NCBI GenBank assembly: GCA_903925955.1
Contig: CAIYHO010000117.1
Coordinates: 1-32,889 of the forward strand
Direction of reading: 5' to 3'
Origin: an uncultured Chloroflexota bacterium
Lineage (GTDB): Bacteria > Chloroflexota > Limnocylindria > Limnocylindrales > CSP1-4
DNA length: 32,889 nt
Below, one piece after another: positions 32,357 to 32,889 of the stretch. Positions within the stretch are counted from its first letter, which is position 1. Each line of letters starts with the position of its first letter. The translations under genes were made by a program, and so were the position numbers. The notes under the pieces were generated by a model. The model searched no databases, was not told the DNA's origin, and saw only the letters and a list, made by a program, of their open reading frames with translations.

Positions 32357-32812
32357 TTAGAACGTGGGCTGGACCACCATCAGGCAGGCGATCACAAGCA
32401 CAAGCCCGGTTGCGGTCATGCCCAGCATGCGCGAGCGCCCGGCGGCTGCCGCGTACTCCGCAGACGCTGGAGCGCTCTCGGCAAGTGCCGCCTGACGCCG
32501 CATCGCCGGGGCGTAGACCGCGCCGCCCAAGATGGCAACCGCGATGTAGAGGAGCATCGAGAGCGAGATCCACGGCATGGCGAAGGTGTACGGGCTGCCG
32601 GACAGGATGATCCCGGCGCCCGTGATGGCCGCCACGATGTATGCCGGGTTTGCGACGCGGCGGTCCAGGGCGCGCACGGTGCCAATCACCCAGACCAGCT
32701 GCTCGGGGCTCTTGCCGGCACGCGAGTACCAGAATTGATACGTCAGATTGGCCCCAACGGCCACGATGACGGACAGGATGTGTATGAGCTTGAAGGCGAT
32801 CCAAATCTGCAT
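32357..32812 (-). CDS. DUF2269-like four-helix membrane protein
   Basis: 151 residues with four hydrophobic helices: FKLIHILSVIVAVGANLTYQFW, ANPAYIVAAITGAGIIL, SLSMLLYIAVAILGGAVY, and GMTATGLVLVIACLMVV. The LIHILSV start and Asn-Pro in the second helix fit the DUF2269 (predicted integral membrane) family, whose function is unknown. The last helix is preceded by an Ala-rich loop (ALAESAPASAEYAAAAG). Convergent with the upstream operon. Minus-strand CACAAT lies 6 nt before its ATG, and no good Shine-Dalgarno is present. Confidence 0.8.
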   Translation of the reverse strand: MQIWIAFKLIHILSVIVAVGANLTYQFWYSRAGKSPEQLVWVIGTVRALDRRVANPAYIVAAITGAGIILSGSPYTFAMPWISLSMLLYIAVAILGGAVYAPAMRRQAALAESAPASAEYAAAAGRSRMLGMTATGLVLVIACLMVVQPTF

Positions 32813-32818
32813 GACCCC

Positions 32819-32824
32819 ATTGTG
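32819..32824 (-). promoter_or_regulatory. Candidate -10 box (CACAAT) for a leaderless DUF2269 gene
   Basis: Minus-strand CACAAT followed by GGGGTC and ATG: the same 6-nt spacing as at tlyA. No -35 seen. Confidence 0.35.
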
Positions 32825-32858
32825 CCAAGGCTTGCGCGCGCCGGACGGGCCAACCGGT

Positions 32859-32864
32859 GATAAT
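32859..32864 (+). promoter_or_regulatory. Possible -10 box (GATAAT) for a gene beyond the window
   Basis: GGTGATAATGGC is the most AT-rich hexamer in the last 80 bp, and points rightward out of the window. TTGCGC lies 21 bp upstream, too far to be a good -35. Low confidence. Confidence 0.25.
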
Positions 32865-32889
32865 GGCGGCCTGTTACCGACGACCTCCG

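Overview
This is a GC-rich (roughly two-thirds G+C by eye) bacterial chromosomal window with tightly packed genes, many ATGA/GTGA start-stop overlaps and frequent GTG starts. No mobile element, integrase cassette, rRNA or CRISPR array is visible. The gene content and protein style suggest a Chloroflexota genome, perhaps a Limnocylindria/Ellin6529-type soil or freshwater lineage. Clues are an FtsA-like ATPase next to a bitopic baseplate-J-like protein, a fused Cmk-PlsC, an EF-P with an M-G-R-G loop, and secreted proteins ending in a GTWST..SGSGYSGGS-type domain. The phylum is an inference; no ribosomal RNA is present to confirm it.

Region 1 (1 to about 24.6 kb) is a long, almost entirely plus-strand housekeeping block. 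In order it holds: alaS (3' end only); an FtsA-like actin-family ATPase; a single-pass membrane protein with a baseplate-J-like domain; ruvX; mltG; an M24 aminopeptidase; efp; xseA, a small membrane protein and xseB; dxs; tlyA; nadK; recN; a XerD-type recombinase; a bPH2/SHOCT membrane protein; an M50 protease; an HD-domain protein; scpA; scpB; an RluB/RsuA-type pseudouridine synthase; cmk-plsC; ispH; der; and tRNA-Pro(GGG) followed by an intrinsic terminator. The functions cover translation (AlaRS, EF-P, TlyA, pseudouridine synthase, Der), DNA repair and chromosome segregation (ExoVII, RecN, Xer, ScpAB), isoprenoid synthesis (Dxs, IspH), and envelope work (MltG, PlsC, FtsA-like).

Region 2 (about 24.9 to 29.2 kb) encodes exported proteins of unknown function. 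They are a protein with a Tat-like leader, a 10-residue G-V-x-G repeat and a 106-residue super-repeat; a small lipoprotein; and, convergently on the minus strand, a large secreted beta-propeller-like protein with a C-terminal jelly-roll-like domain.

Region 3 (29.4 to 32.8 kb) is metabolic: a dimethylglycine/sarcosine dehydrogenase-like protein (FAD domain fused to a GcvT domain), a small companion gene that may be an alpha/beta-barrel protein, and a convergent DUF2269-like four-helix membrane protein.

The observations most worth following are the FtsA-like/baseplate-J-like pair; recurring TAnnAT-like boxes 6-9 nt before start codons that lack Shine-Dalgarno sequences (possible leaderless transcripts); a variant Dxs with an altered thiamine-diphosphate motif and a 68-residue linker; EF-P with Arg at the modifiable position; the Cmk-PlsC fusion; an unannotated membrane microprotein embedded between the two ExoVII genes; and the super-repeat secreted protein.
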